Assembly: GCF_029543245.1 (NCBI RefSeq)
Contig: NZ_JARQWV010000001.1
Span: 404,713 to 468,712, forward strand
Length of the DNA: 64,000 nt
Source: Caulobacter endophyticus
Lineage (GTDB): Bacteria; Pseudomonadota; Alphaproteobacteria; Caulobacterales; Caulobacteraceae
Direction of reading: 5' to 3'
The notes under the pieces are model-generated. The model worked only from the letters and a program-made list of their open reading frames with translations. It ran no database searches and was not told the origin of the DNA. Shown piece by piece: positions 33,761 through 41,171 of the stretch. The position numbers were made by a program, and so were the translations under genes. Each line of letters opens with the position of its first letter. Position 1 is the first letter of the stretch.

Positions 33761-34960
33761 TCACGCCGTCGCCGCTTCGAGCTCGAGGCTCTTGTACATC
33801 GACTGCAGCAGCAGATATTCGCGCCGCTGTTCCGGATCGGCCAGGATCTTGCGCATCTTGGCCTCGCGTTCGGCATAGGCTTCGACGGTGCCGGCCTCCA
33901 TCGCCGCCTTGTTGGCGATGGTCTGGGTCTGGATGAACTTGTGCATCACCGCCCGCCGCTGACGATCGTACAGCGGCAGCAGCGTCTCGGCGTCACCGTT
34001 CTCCAGCAGGATCTCGGCCAGCTTCTGCGTCAGGTTCCAGACGTCGTGGACGCCCGAGTTCATGCCGAACCCGCCCAGCGGGTTGTTGAGGTGGGCCGCG
34101 TCGCCCGCCAGCAGCACCCGGCCCACATGGTAGGTCTTGGCCACCCGCTGGTGCACCTTGTAGAGCGTGCGGTGCGCCGTCTTGATCGACGCCCCATCGC
34201 CCAGCAGGCCGCCGAAAACGGCCTCCTTCTTGGCGTCCGACAGCAGCGCCTCGTCGCTCTCGTCGCCGTTGGCCGGCACCAGGATCCGCCACAGCGACGG
34301 CACCCGCAGCAGCACGCACCATTCCTTGGGATCGGCGACGTAGTTGACGTGCGCCAGCCCCGGGAAGTGGTTCTCCAGCGGCCAGTCGGTCGACAGGGTC
34401 AGGAACTTCTCAGGATAGGTGAAGCCCTCGAACTCCACGTCCAGCCACTTGCGGACGATCGAGTTGGCCCCGTCCGCGCCGATCAGGTAGTCGCAGCGCA
34501 CCTGCTCGATGCCGAACGGCGCCTCGATCGAGGCGGTGACGCCCTGGTCGTCCTGGGTGAAGTGGGCCAGGCGATGCGAGAACCGCACCTCGCCCTTGGG
34601 ATGCTCCGCCAGCTTGGCGGTCAGCAGGCGCGACAGCTTGAACTGCTCGCATTGCAGGCGATACGGGTGCTCTGAGATGTCGCCCAGCTCGCCCATGTCG
34701 AAGGCCATCACCTCGCCCGTCGTGCGGTTGCGATAGTGATAGACCGGCGCGCGCAGGCCCTGGGCCTCCAGGTCCTCCAGCACGCCGAGCTCTTTCATCA
34801 TGTCGAGCGTCGGCGGATGCATGGTCGAGGCGCGCAGGTCCTCGGGGCATCGCGGCGCGGCCTCCAGCAGCAGCACCTCGACGCCCAACTGGGCCAGCCG
34901 ATAGGCCGCGACCGAGCCCACGGGCCCAGCGCCGGCGACGACGACTTGGAATCGTTCCAC
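33761..34960 (-). CDS. Class A FAD-dependent monooxygenase 1
   Basis: 399 residues, starting at GTG. The three class A motifs are present: GAGPVGSVAAYRLAQLG (FAD ADP-binding, 9-25), the DG motif DYLIGADGANSIVRK near 160, and the GD motif VLLAGDAAHLNNPLGGFGMNSGVHD near 285. The latter resembles MhpA- and phenol hydroxylase-type enzymes that hydroxylate phenolic rings with NAD(P)H and oxygen. It is shorter than MhpA, lacking the thioredoxin-like C-domain. First gene of an operon with the GST. Confidence 0.88.
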   Translation of the reverse strand: MERFQVVVAGAGPVGSVAAYRLAQLGVEVLLLEAAPRCPEDLRASTMHPPTLDMMKELGVLEDLEAQGLRAPVYHYRNRTTGEVMAFDMGELGDISEHPYRLQCEQFKLSRLLTAKLAEHPKGEVRFSHRLAHFTQDDQGVTASIEAPFGIEQVRCDYLIGADGANSIVRKWLDVEFEGFTYPEKFLTLSTDWPLENHFPGLAHVNYVADPKEWCVLLRVPSLWRILVPANGDESDEALLSDAKKEAVFGGLLGDGASIKTAHRTLYKVHQRVAKTYHVGRVLLAGDAAHLNNPLGGFGMNSGVHDVWNLTQKLAEILLENGDAETLLPLYDRQRRAVMHKFIQTQTIANKAAMEAGTVEAYAEREAKMRKILADPEQRREYLLLQSMYKSLELEAATA

Positions 34961-35031
34961 GGAACCTCGCTAGTTTTGGATCGGCGTTGCGGGCGCGGTT
35001 TCCCCCTCGCGCCCCGGCTCACGCGCTTTGA

Positions 35032-35322
35032 TCAGTCGACGACGATCATGCGGACCACGACATTCCCCGCGTCCTTCCGCAGGAGCTTGGCGGCCTGGTA
35101 TTCGTCCGAATACAGATAGGCCTTGGCGGCGGCGGCGTCGGGATAGCGGGTGACGATCACGCGCTCGCCTTCGGGGACCTCGCCCTCCAGCACTTCGGTC
35201 ACCGGACCGCGGACATAGGTCTCGCCGCCGAAGCGCTCGGCCAGGCCCGAAATGGCCTTCACGTATTCCATGAAGCGCGGCGGGTCGGTGATGACGGTCG
35301 TGGCGATGATGAAGGCGGGCAT
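35032..35322 (-). CDS. DUF1330 protein
   Basis: 96 residues, the normal length of DUF1330, a dimeric alpha/beta-barrel (ferredoxin-like) family. The segments IIATTVITDPPRFMEYVKA, FGGETYVRGP and VIVTRYPDAAAAKAYLYSDEYQ are typical. Function unknown; members often occur beside catabolic genes. It is upstream of, and in the same direction as, the monooxygenase-GST operon, and divergent from the maleate-isomerase-like gene with a perfect operator palindrome between. Confidence 0.85.
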   Translation of the reverse strand: MPAFIIATTVITDPPRFMEYVKAISGLAERFGGETYVRGPVTEVLEGEVPEGERVIVTRYPDAAAAKAYLYSDEYQAAKLLRKDAGNVVVRMIVVD

Positions 35323-35408
35323 GGTCTCGTCCCCCGGAGGAATTTCCGTTGTGGTTCAACGACGACCCTAGCGACGCCCGCCCTTCCCGCTCTGGCGGCG
35401 CCTTTTCC

Positions 35409-35425
35409 TATCCGCCGGGCGGATA
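35409..35425. promoter_or_regulatory. Candidate IclR-type operator (perfect palindrome)
   Basis: TATCCGC-CGG-GCGGATA is a perfect 17-bp palindrome with a 3-bp spacer, 73 bases before the maleate-isomerase-like start and 87 bases before the divergent DUF1330 start. It is the best copy of the island motif. Confidence 0.65.
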
Positions 35426-35497
35426 TCGGCTCCTGGGGTGCGGCGCAGCCGCCTCGGCTTTGCCATTCCTCGACCATCGAAACGTCGAGGAAGCGTC

Positions 35498-36244
35498 ATG
35501 CCGGATTCATTGGGACACCGCCTGAAGTATGCGGTCATCGCGCCGTCGACCAACACCAGCGTGCAGCCGGAATACGACGACATGCGCCCGCGCGGCGTGA
35601 CCAACCACTTCCAGCGGATCGCCATTCCGGACACCAAGGTCACCGACGACGAGTCGTTCATGGTGATGCTGCAGAACATCCGCGACGCGACCATGGACAG
35701 CGTCGATGTCGCCATGACCATGGACCCGGCCTGCGTGGTCATGGGCATGTCGGCCGAAACCTTCTGGGACGGCGCCGACGGCGCCGAGCGCCTGACCCAG
35801 CGCATGCTCGAGCGCACCAACGGCGTGCCGGTCGTGATGGGCTCCACCGCCGTCGACGCGGCGCTGAAGGCCTACGGCGGCATCAAGAAGATCGGGGTCA
35901 TCACCCCCTACATGCCGGTCGGCGACAACCAGGTGCGCAAGTTCTTCGAGGACCTGGGCTACGAGGTCACCCAGGTGAAGGGCCTGAAATCGCCCTCGCC
36001 GATGCTGATCGCCCACGAGACGCCGCAGACGCTGAAGCGCGCGGCCGAAGAGGTCTCCGAAGGCGCCGACGCCGTCGTCCAGTGCGGCACGAACCTGGCC
36101 TTCGCCAAGGTCGCCGCCATGGCCGAGTTCTGGCTGGAAAAGCCGGTCGTGGCCATCAACACCGCCACTTACTGGCATGCTCTCCGGAGCATGGGAATTA
36201 CCGACAAGGTCGACGGCTTCGGCTCGCTCCTGCTCGAGCACTAG
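35498..36244 (+). CDS. Maleate cis-trans isomerase/Asp-Glu racemase-like protein
   Basis: 248 residues. The start region APSTNTSVQPEYDDM and two cysteines in matching places (ACVVMGMSAETFW near 80; VVQCGTNLAF near 200) fit the cofactor-independent racemase superfamily that includes maleate isomerase (NicE) and arylmalonate decarboxylase. Maleate isomerase turns maleate into fumarate using two Cys. Overall it is best called maleate-isomerase-like; another acid substrate is possible. It heads an operon of four genes (racemase, deacetylase, lyase, monooxygenase 2), spacing 18, -4 and 16 bases. Confidence 0.78.
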   Translation: MPDSLGHRLKYAVIAPSTNTSVQPEYDDMRPRGVTNHFQRIAIPDTKVTDDESFMVMLQNIRDATMDSVDVAMTMDPACVVMGMSAETFWDGADGAERLTQRMLERTNGVPVVMGSTAVDAALKAYGGIKKIGVITPYMPVGDNQVRKFFEDLGYEVTQVKGLKSPSPMLIAHETPQTLKRAAEEVSEGADAVVQCGTNLAFAKVAAMAEFWLEKPVVAINTATYWHALRSMGITDKVDGFGSLLLEH

Positions 36245-36262
36245 GGATCACGGGGTATCAGT

Positions 36263-37192
36263 ATGGAATACGATTACGTTCCGCTTCCGCACCGCAAGCC
36301 GCTGATCTGGCCGAACGGCGCGCGCGTGGCCCTGGTCATGACCTTCAATCTCGAGACCTGGGACCTCACCAAGCCGACCAAGGAGAAGTACTACGCCGGC
36401 GGTCCGGCCGTGCTGCCCGACGTGCTGGCGGGCGATACGCCCGACTTCCCCAACTACACCTGGCGCGAATACGGCCAGCGCGTGGGCATCTGGCGCCTGT
36501 TCGACCTGTTCGACGAGCTGGGCGTCAAGGCCAGCTGCACCACCAACGCGGTGACCTTCGAGCGCCGCAAGGCCATGACCGACGCCTGCCTGGAACGCGG
36601 CTGGGAGCTTCTGGCCCACAACTGGGAACAGGGCGAGCTGCTGACCGACTTCGCTCATGAGCCGGCCAAGGAGCGCGACATCGTCCTGCGCTCGCTGGAG
36701 CAGTACGAAAAGTTCGTCGGCAAGCGCGCCAAGGGCTGGCTGTCCTCGTCCCTGCGCGGCACGCTTCAGACCGCCGACATCCTGGCCGAGCACGGCTGCA
36801 CCTTCTATTGCGACCTGCTCAACGACGATCAGCCCTACCTGCTGAAGACGCCCAACGGCCCGATCGTCTCGACGCCCTACTCCAACGAGATCAACGACTT
36901 CACCCTGCTCACCCGTCGTGGCCACACCACCGACGAGTACCGCGACGTGATGATCGAGGAGCTGAACGTCCTCTACAAGGAAGGCGCGACCTCCGGCCGG
37001 ATCATGAACGTGGGCATCCACCCTCACGTCTCGGGCCGGGCCTACCGGATCCGCGCCCTGCGCGAGTTCATCCAGCACGCCAAGAGCCTGCCGGGCGTGT
37101 GGTTCGCCACCCGCGAAGAGATCGCCGACTGGTATCTGGCCAACCACGAGAGCCACATCCCGACCGGCGCCGCCACCAAGGCCGCCGAGTGA
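36263..37192 (+). CDS. NodB-type polysaccharide deacetylase family hydrolase
   Basis: 309 residues. The NodB-fold signatures are MTFNLETWDL (metal/catalytic Asp position occupied by Glu-Thr-Trp), GVKASCTTNAVTFERR, LLAHNWEQGELL (His motif) and the C-terminal GIHPHVSGRAYRI. This layout, with no signal peptide, resembles the PuuE-like allantoinase/amidohydrolase branch of the family, which opens small cyclic amides rather than polysaccharide. Within a small-molecule cluster, an intracellular amide or imide hydrolase is more likely than a sugar deacetylase. Its TGA overlaps the GTG of the next gene. Confidence 0.8.
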   Translation: MEYDYVPLPHRKPLIWPNGARVALVMTFNLETWDLTKPTKEKYYAGGPAVLPDVLAGDTPDFPNYTWREYGQRVGIWRLFDLFDELGVKASCTTNAVTFERRKAMTDACLERGWELLAHNWEQGELLTDFAHEPAKERDIVLRSLEQYEKFVGKRAKGWLSSSLRGTLQTADILAEHGCTFYCDLLNDDQPYLLKTPNGPIVSTPYSNEINDFTLLTRRGHTTDEYRDVMIEELNVLYKEGATSGRIMNVGIHPHVSGRAYRIRALREFIQHAKSLPGVWFATREEIADWYLANHESHIPTGAATKAAE

Positions 37193-38055
37193 CCGGGGCT
37201 CGCCTGCGCCAGCGGCTGGCGGCCGGCCCCGACGGCCGCCGCCGGCTGCTGGCCGCGCCGGGCTGCTACGACGGCTTCTCGGCCCTGCTGGTCGAGCAGG
37301 CCGGCTTCGAGGCCGCGTTCCTGTCGGGCGCGGCACTGTCGCTTGCCCGCCTGGGCCGTCCCGACGTAGGCCTAGTCGGCGTCGGCGAGCTGGCCGACGC
37401 GGTGCGGGCCATCGCCGACCGCGTCGAGATCCCGCTGATCGTCGACATCGACACCGGCTTTGGCAACGCGCTGAACACCCAGCGCACCGTCAAGGTGCTC
37501 GAACGGGCCGGCGCGGCCGCCGTGCAGTTGGAAGACCAGACCTTTCCCAAGCGCTGCGGCCACATCCGCGGCAAGGGGGTGATCCCGGTCGCCGAGATGG
37601 TCGGCAAGGTCCGCGCCGCGGTCGATGCGCGCGCCGAGACCCTGATCATCGGCCGCACCGATGCGCTGGGCGTCGAAGGCCCGCAAGCCGCCATGGACCG
37701 CGCCGAGGCCTATCTGGAGGCCGGCGCCGACATCGTCTTCGTCGAGGGTCCCCGCACCCTGGACGAGACCAAGGCCGTCGCCGAGCGCTTCGCCGCCCGC
37801 GTTCCCCTGATCCACAACTTGGTCGAGGGCGGAATCACAGCCGTTCGCACGGGCGCGGAACTGCAGGAACTGGGCTTCGCCATCGCCCTGCACCCGATGC
37901 TGCTGCTGCATGGCCTAGCCCGGTACGCGCCCGAATGGCTGGCCACGCTTCGCAGCCAGGGCACGACCGACGGCCTCGACATTCTCGACCTTCCTCGCCT
38001 GAACGCGGTCGCCGGGCTCGACGCCCTGCTGGCCGACGCGGCGACCTACGCCTGA
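37189..38055 (+). CDS. Isocitrate lyase/PEP mutase superfamily lyase
   Basis: 288 residues, starting with GTG inside the stop of the deacetylase gene (GTGA). Motifs: PGCYDGFSALLVEQAGF, the metal-binding DIDTGFGN, LEDQTFPKRCGH with the catalytic loop Cys (KKCGH in relatives) and IIGRTDA. The family includes methylisocitrate lyase, 2,3-dimethylmalate lyase, oxaloacetate decarboxylase and PEP mutase. The KRCGH loop indicates C-C lyase or decarboxylase rather than phosphonate chemistry. It would yield pyruvate or another short acid at the end of the pathway. Confidence 0.88.
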   Translation: MTGARLRQRLAAGPDGRRRLLAAPGCYDGFSALLVEQAGFEAAFLSGAALSLARLGRPDVGLVGVGELADAVRAIADRVEIPLIVDIDTGFGNALNTQRTVKVLERAGAAAVQLEDQTFPKRCGHIRGKGVIPVAEMVGKVRAAVDARAETLIIGRTDALGVEGPQAAMDRAEAYLEAGADIVFVEGPRTLDETKAVAERFAARVPLIHNLVEGGITAVRTGAELQELGFAIALHPMLLLHGLARYAPEWLATLRSQGTTDGLDILDLPRLNAVAGLDALLADAATYA

Positions 38056-38071
38056 AGTACGGAGACTAACC

Positions 38072-39241
38072 ATGCGTCCCCAGCACCTGATCGTCGCCGG
38101 CGCCGGCATCGGCGGCCTGACCGCCGCCATCGCCCTGGCTCGCGCCGGCCACACCGTCGAGGTGCTGGAGCAGGCCCCGGCGCTCGGCGAGATCGGCGCC
38201 GGCGTCACGCTCGCGCCCAACGCCATGCGCGTCTACCACCACCTGGGCCTGGCCGAGGCGATCACCGCCGCCGGGGTCGAGCCCCAGCGCCAGCGGGTGC
38301 AGCACTGGGCCGACGGCCGCGACCTCGTCGCCTTCGAACGCGGCCAGAAGGTGCGCGACCTCTACGGCGCGCCCTACGTCTACATCCACCGCGCCGACCT
38401 GCACGCCATCCTGGTCGAGGCGCTGGAAGCCACCGGCCGCGCCACCGTGCGCCTATCCAGCCCGTGCGTCGCCGCGGAGCCGACCGAAGACGGCGCGATC
38501 GCCGTCCTGGCCGACAGCACGCAGATCAAGGGCGACGCGGTGATCGGCGCCGATGGCGTGAAATCGGGCGTGCGCAAGGGCTTCGGCCCCGGCGAGCCGC
38601 ACTTCACCGGCCACGTCGTCTGGCGCGCCATCGTGCCGGTCCAGGGCGCCCTGCTCGAAGACCTGGCCCACTTCCCCGGCATCCACATCGGCCCGGGTCG
38701 CATGGCCGTGCGCTATCCGCTGCGGGGCTCGACCCTGCTGAATCTCGTCTTCTTCGCCCGCCAGGAGGGCTGGGCCGAGGAAGGCTGGACGATCCGCGCC
38801 GATCTGGCCGACCTGCGCAAGACCTTCGAGGGCTGGAGCAGCGACGTCCAGGCCCTGCTCGACACCATCGACCCAGCCGCCCTCTACAAGTGGGCCGTCT
38901 TCGCCCGCCAGCCGCTGAAGACCTGGGTGCGCGGCGGGCGCGTGGCCCTGCTGGGCGACGCGGCCCACGCCATGACCCCGTTCCTGGGCCAAGGCGCCGC
39001 CGCCGCCATCGAGGACGCCCTCGTCCTCGCTCGCGCCTTCGAGGCTGCCTCGGACGTCCCCGAGGCCCTGGCCCGCTACGAGGCCGCTCGCAAGGAACGC
39101 TGCGGTTTCATTCAGGTCGAATCCAACCTCAACGCCGACCGCCTGGAAGGCGACGAGGCCCACCTCTACGGCATGACCGAGATCAAGAACGAAGAGACCC
39201 TGGGCCTCTTCGCCTACGACGCCGGGGCGGTGGAGGTTTAA
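38072..39241 (+). CDS. Class A FAD-dependent monooxygenase 2
   Basis: 389 residues. FAD motif GAGIGGLTAAIALARAG at 10-26, DG motif DAVIGADGVKSGVRK near 155, GD motif VALLGDAAHAMTPFLGQGAAAAIEDA near 290. The pattern is that of salicylate hydroxylase, 3-hydroxybenzoate 6-hydroxylase and 6-hydroxynicotinate 3-monooxygenase (NicC), which hydroxylate or decarboxylatively hydroxylate an aromatic acid. The exact substrate cannot be read off. Last gene of the four-gene operon; a repeat follows the stop. Confidence 0.88.
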   Translation: MRPQHLIVAGAGIGGLTAAIALARAGHTVEVLEQAPALGEIGAGVTLAPNAMRVYHHLGLAEAITAAGVEPQRQRVQHWADGRDLVAFERGQKVRDLYGAPYVYIHRADLHAILVEALEATGRATVRLSSPCVAAEPTEDGAIAVLADSTQIKGDAVIGADGVKSGVRKGFGPGEPHFTGHVVWRAIVPVQGALLEDLAHFPGIHIGPGRMAVRYPLRGSTLLNLVFFARQEGWAEEGWTIRADLADLRKTFEGWSSDVQALLDTIDPAALYKWAVFARQPLKTWVRGGRVALLGDAAHAMTPFLGQGAAAAIEDALVLARAFEAASDVPEALARYEAARKERCGFIQVESNLNADRLEGDEAHLYGMTEIKNEETLGLFAYDAGAVEV

Positions 39242-39549
39242 GCGCCCCCTCTCCCATAGGGAGAGGGTCGGGGTGAGGGGTTACGGCGCCCGACGGAGCG
39301 CCGGCACGTCGTCCGACCTCGTAACCCCTCACCCTCCCGCCGCGTCGCGGCGGGCCCCTCCCTCTCCCTCTGGGAGAGGGACTTGCGGGCGGACGCCCGG
39401 TCCCTGCCCGCCAGCCGCCCCCGCCTGCCTACCGCCCAGGCTGTCCGCCTAGCGGAGCATCCGTCGAACGCAATATTTTGACTGATCGGTCCCCTTCAGA
39501 TTAGCCTCAGTTCGCGCCGCCCTTCCGGGCCGGCTGTTTGGAGGCCGCC
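39242..39549. repeat. Intergenic region: palindromic repeat, CTCTCCCATAGGGAGAGGG family, plus promoter
   Basis: From 39244 to about 39382 a repeat with arms CCCTCTCCCATAGGGAGAGGG-like and CCCTCTCCCTCTGGGAGAGGG-like ends encloses GAGGGGTTACG/CGTAACCCCTC. A second copy is at 42760-42958. The remaining bases to the methyltransferase start hold a candidate operator (39442-39458) and presumably its promoter. Confidence 0.75.
39442..39458. promoter_or_regulatory. Candidate IclR-type operator
   Basis: TGTCCGC-CTA-GCGGAGC matches TATCCGC-N3-GCGGATA at 11 of 14 arm positions and lies 91 bases before the second module methyltransferase. Confidence 0.5.
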
Positions 39550-40773
39550 ATGTCCGCCGAGATGCTCAACACCTTCCAGCAGGTCGATCACCCGATCCTG
39601 CCCAAGCCGACCCACGACGAGGCGTCGCGACAGGAATTTACCAAGAGCTTCAAGCAGTTCATCCAGCAGGGTCTGCTGCCGGGCCTGGGGCCCGTGTTCG
39701 GCGTGCGCGCCGCCAAGGCCTTCGAGCGCGAGCACGGCCGCGCCCCCGCCGATCGCCGCGACATCCGTTCGGCCATGGTCAAGGACCTCTATTTCCAGCA
39801 CTACGCGGCGGCCAACCGCATCGCCCAGGAGCTGCTGTGGGAATCGACCAACGTCACGATCGACCGTGAACTGCCCGAACTGATCGAGAAGGCCCGCGGC
39901 CTCTCGGCCTCCGCCAAGGGCAAGCTCGACGTGCCCGAAGCCTTCGACACCCCGCGCTACGTCACCTCGATCGACATCCACTGCATGCCCGGCGGCTATG
40001 CCGGCGAAGTGGCCCCTAACGACATCTCGACGGGCGCCCTCTACGACCGCGGCGTCTACCTCTACGCCATGGGCTATATGGGCCCGTTCAACGACGACAT
40101 GGGCCGCTCGGTCTGCAACTACGTCAACCGTCGCCTCGACGGCTTCAAGCCCAAGCGGATCCTGGATCTGGGCTGCACGGTCGGCCACTCCACCCTGCCC
40201 TACAAGGAGCTGTTCCCCGAGGCGGAAGTCTGGGGCGTCGACGTCGCCGCCCCGCAGGTGCGCTATGCGCACGCTCGCGCCGCGGGCCTGGGCCTGGAAG
40301 TCAACTTCGCCCAGATGAACGCCGAGGAGACCCGCTTCGAGGACGGCTCGTTCGATCTGATCGTCAGCCACATCCTGCTGCACGAGACCTCGGGCAAGGC
40401 CATGCCGCGCATCTTCAACGAGTGCCATCGCCTGCTGGCGCCCGGCGGCTACATGATCCACGCCGACCTGCCGCCGTTCGACAACATGGACCCGTTCACT
40501 CAGTTCATTCTGGACAACGAGACCTGGTACAACAACGAGCCGTTCTGGGGCGCCATGCGCGAGACCGATCAGGTCGCCCTGGCCAAGGCCGCCGGCTTCC
40601 CGCCCGAAACCATCAAGTTCGACACCGCTCCCATGGCGATCATGGAGTTCGTCGCCCAGCAGGCCGCCGGCTACAGCCAGGACGCCAGCGCGGCGGTCTC
40701 CGACCGTGAGTTCGCCGCCGGCGAATACGCTCCCGGCGGCGGCTGGGAAGTCCTGATCGCCCGCAAGGCCTGA
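39550..40773 (+). CDS. Module methyltransferase 2 (class I, extended N-terminus)
   Basis: 407 residues, a paralogue of the 27092-28330 protein along its whole length. The N-terminal helical part (30-130) has RAPADRRDIRSAM; then HCMPGGY at 144-150 and the Rossmann domain from about 203 with DLGCTVGHS, again Thr at the middle glycine of motif I. The FDLIVSHILLHET and WYNNEPFWGAMRETD segments follow. Start at ATG 39550 with GAGG five bases ahead; an in-frame TTG four codons upstream is less likely. The small partner gene starts 18 bases after its stop, then an FAD-linked oxidase gene. Confidence 0.85.
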   Translation: MSAEMLNTFQQVDHPILPKPTHDEASRQEFTKSFKQFIQQGLLPGLGPVFGVRAAKAFEREHGRAPADRRDIRSAMVKDLYFQHYAAANRIAQELLWESTNVTIDRELPELIEKARGLSASAKGKLDVPEAFDTPRYVTSIDIHCMPGGYAGEVAPNDISTGALYDRGVYLYAMGYMGPFNDDMGRSVCNYVNRRLDGFKPKRILDLGCTVGHSTLPYKELFPEAEVWGVDVAAPQVRYAHARAAGLGLEVNFAQMNAEETRFEDGSFDLIVSHILLHETSGKAMPRIFNECHRLLAPGGYMIHADLPPFDNMDPFTQFILDNETWYNNEPFWGAMRETDQVALAKAAGFPPETIKFDTAPMAIMEFVAQQAAGYSQDASAAVSDREFAAGEYAPGGGWEVLIARKA

Positions 40774-40791
40774 GTTCAAAGGAATCTAACG

Positions 40792-41163
40792 ATGAACGCC
40801 CACGCTCCGCAGGCCGAGCGCCCGCACGTCATCCGCGACGCCAAGGGCAAGCGCCCGCAGTTCTACGAGGCTCCGGGCCTCGACCAGGCCATGTCGATGA
40901 TCATGGTCCTGGCCAACGAACTGGCCGTGCTGCACGACCGTCTCGACAGCGCCGAACGCGTCCACGCCGCCAAGGGCCTGGACCTGGCCGCCGAGATCGA
41001 GGCCCTGCAGCTCGACCAGGCCGCCCTGGAGGCCCGCGAGGCCTGGCGCCAGGATTTCCTGGGCCGCCTGTTCTACCTGGCCCGCAAGGACGCCTCGGAA
41101 GCCGCCGCGGCCGACACGACCGAGCGCTTCCGCGCCACCATCGAAGACATCGCGAAAACCTGA
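40792..41163 (+). CDS. Module small helical partner protein 2
   Basis: 123 residues, same family as 28327-28683 and 43052-43360. The conserved core is visible at about 38-105: ANELAVLHDRLDSAERVHAAKG, AAEIEALQ, and a last helix with DFLGRLFYLARK. The N-terminal 30 residues are polar and basic (RPHVIRDAKGKRPQFYE; compare GKRPYFF in partner 1). No known domain recognised. Heptad-like hydrophobic spacing suggests a coiled coil or helical hairpin. It follows its methyltransferase by 18 bases and precedes the FAD oxidase by 8 bases, so all three are one operon. Confidence 0.75.
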   Translation: MNAHAPQAERPHVIRDAKGKRPQFYEAPGLDQAMSMIMVLANELAVLHDRLDSAERVHAAKGLDLAAEIEALQLDQAALEAREAWRQDFLGRLFYLARKDASEAAAADTTERFRATIEDIAKT

Positions 41164-41171
41164 GTAAGCTG

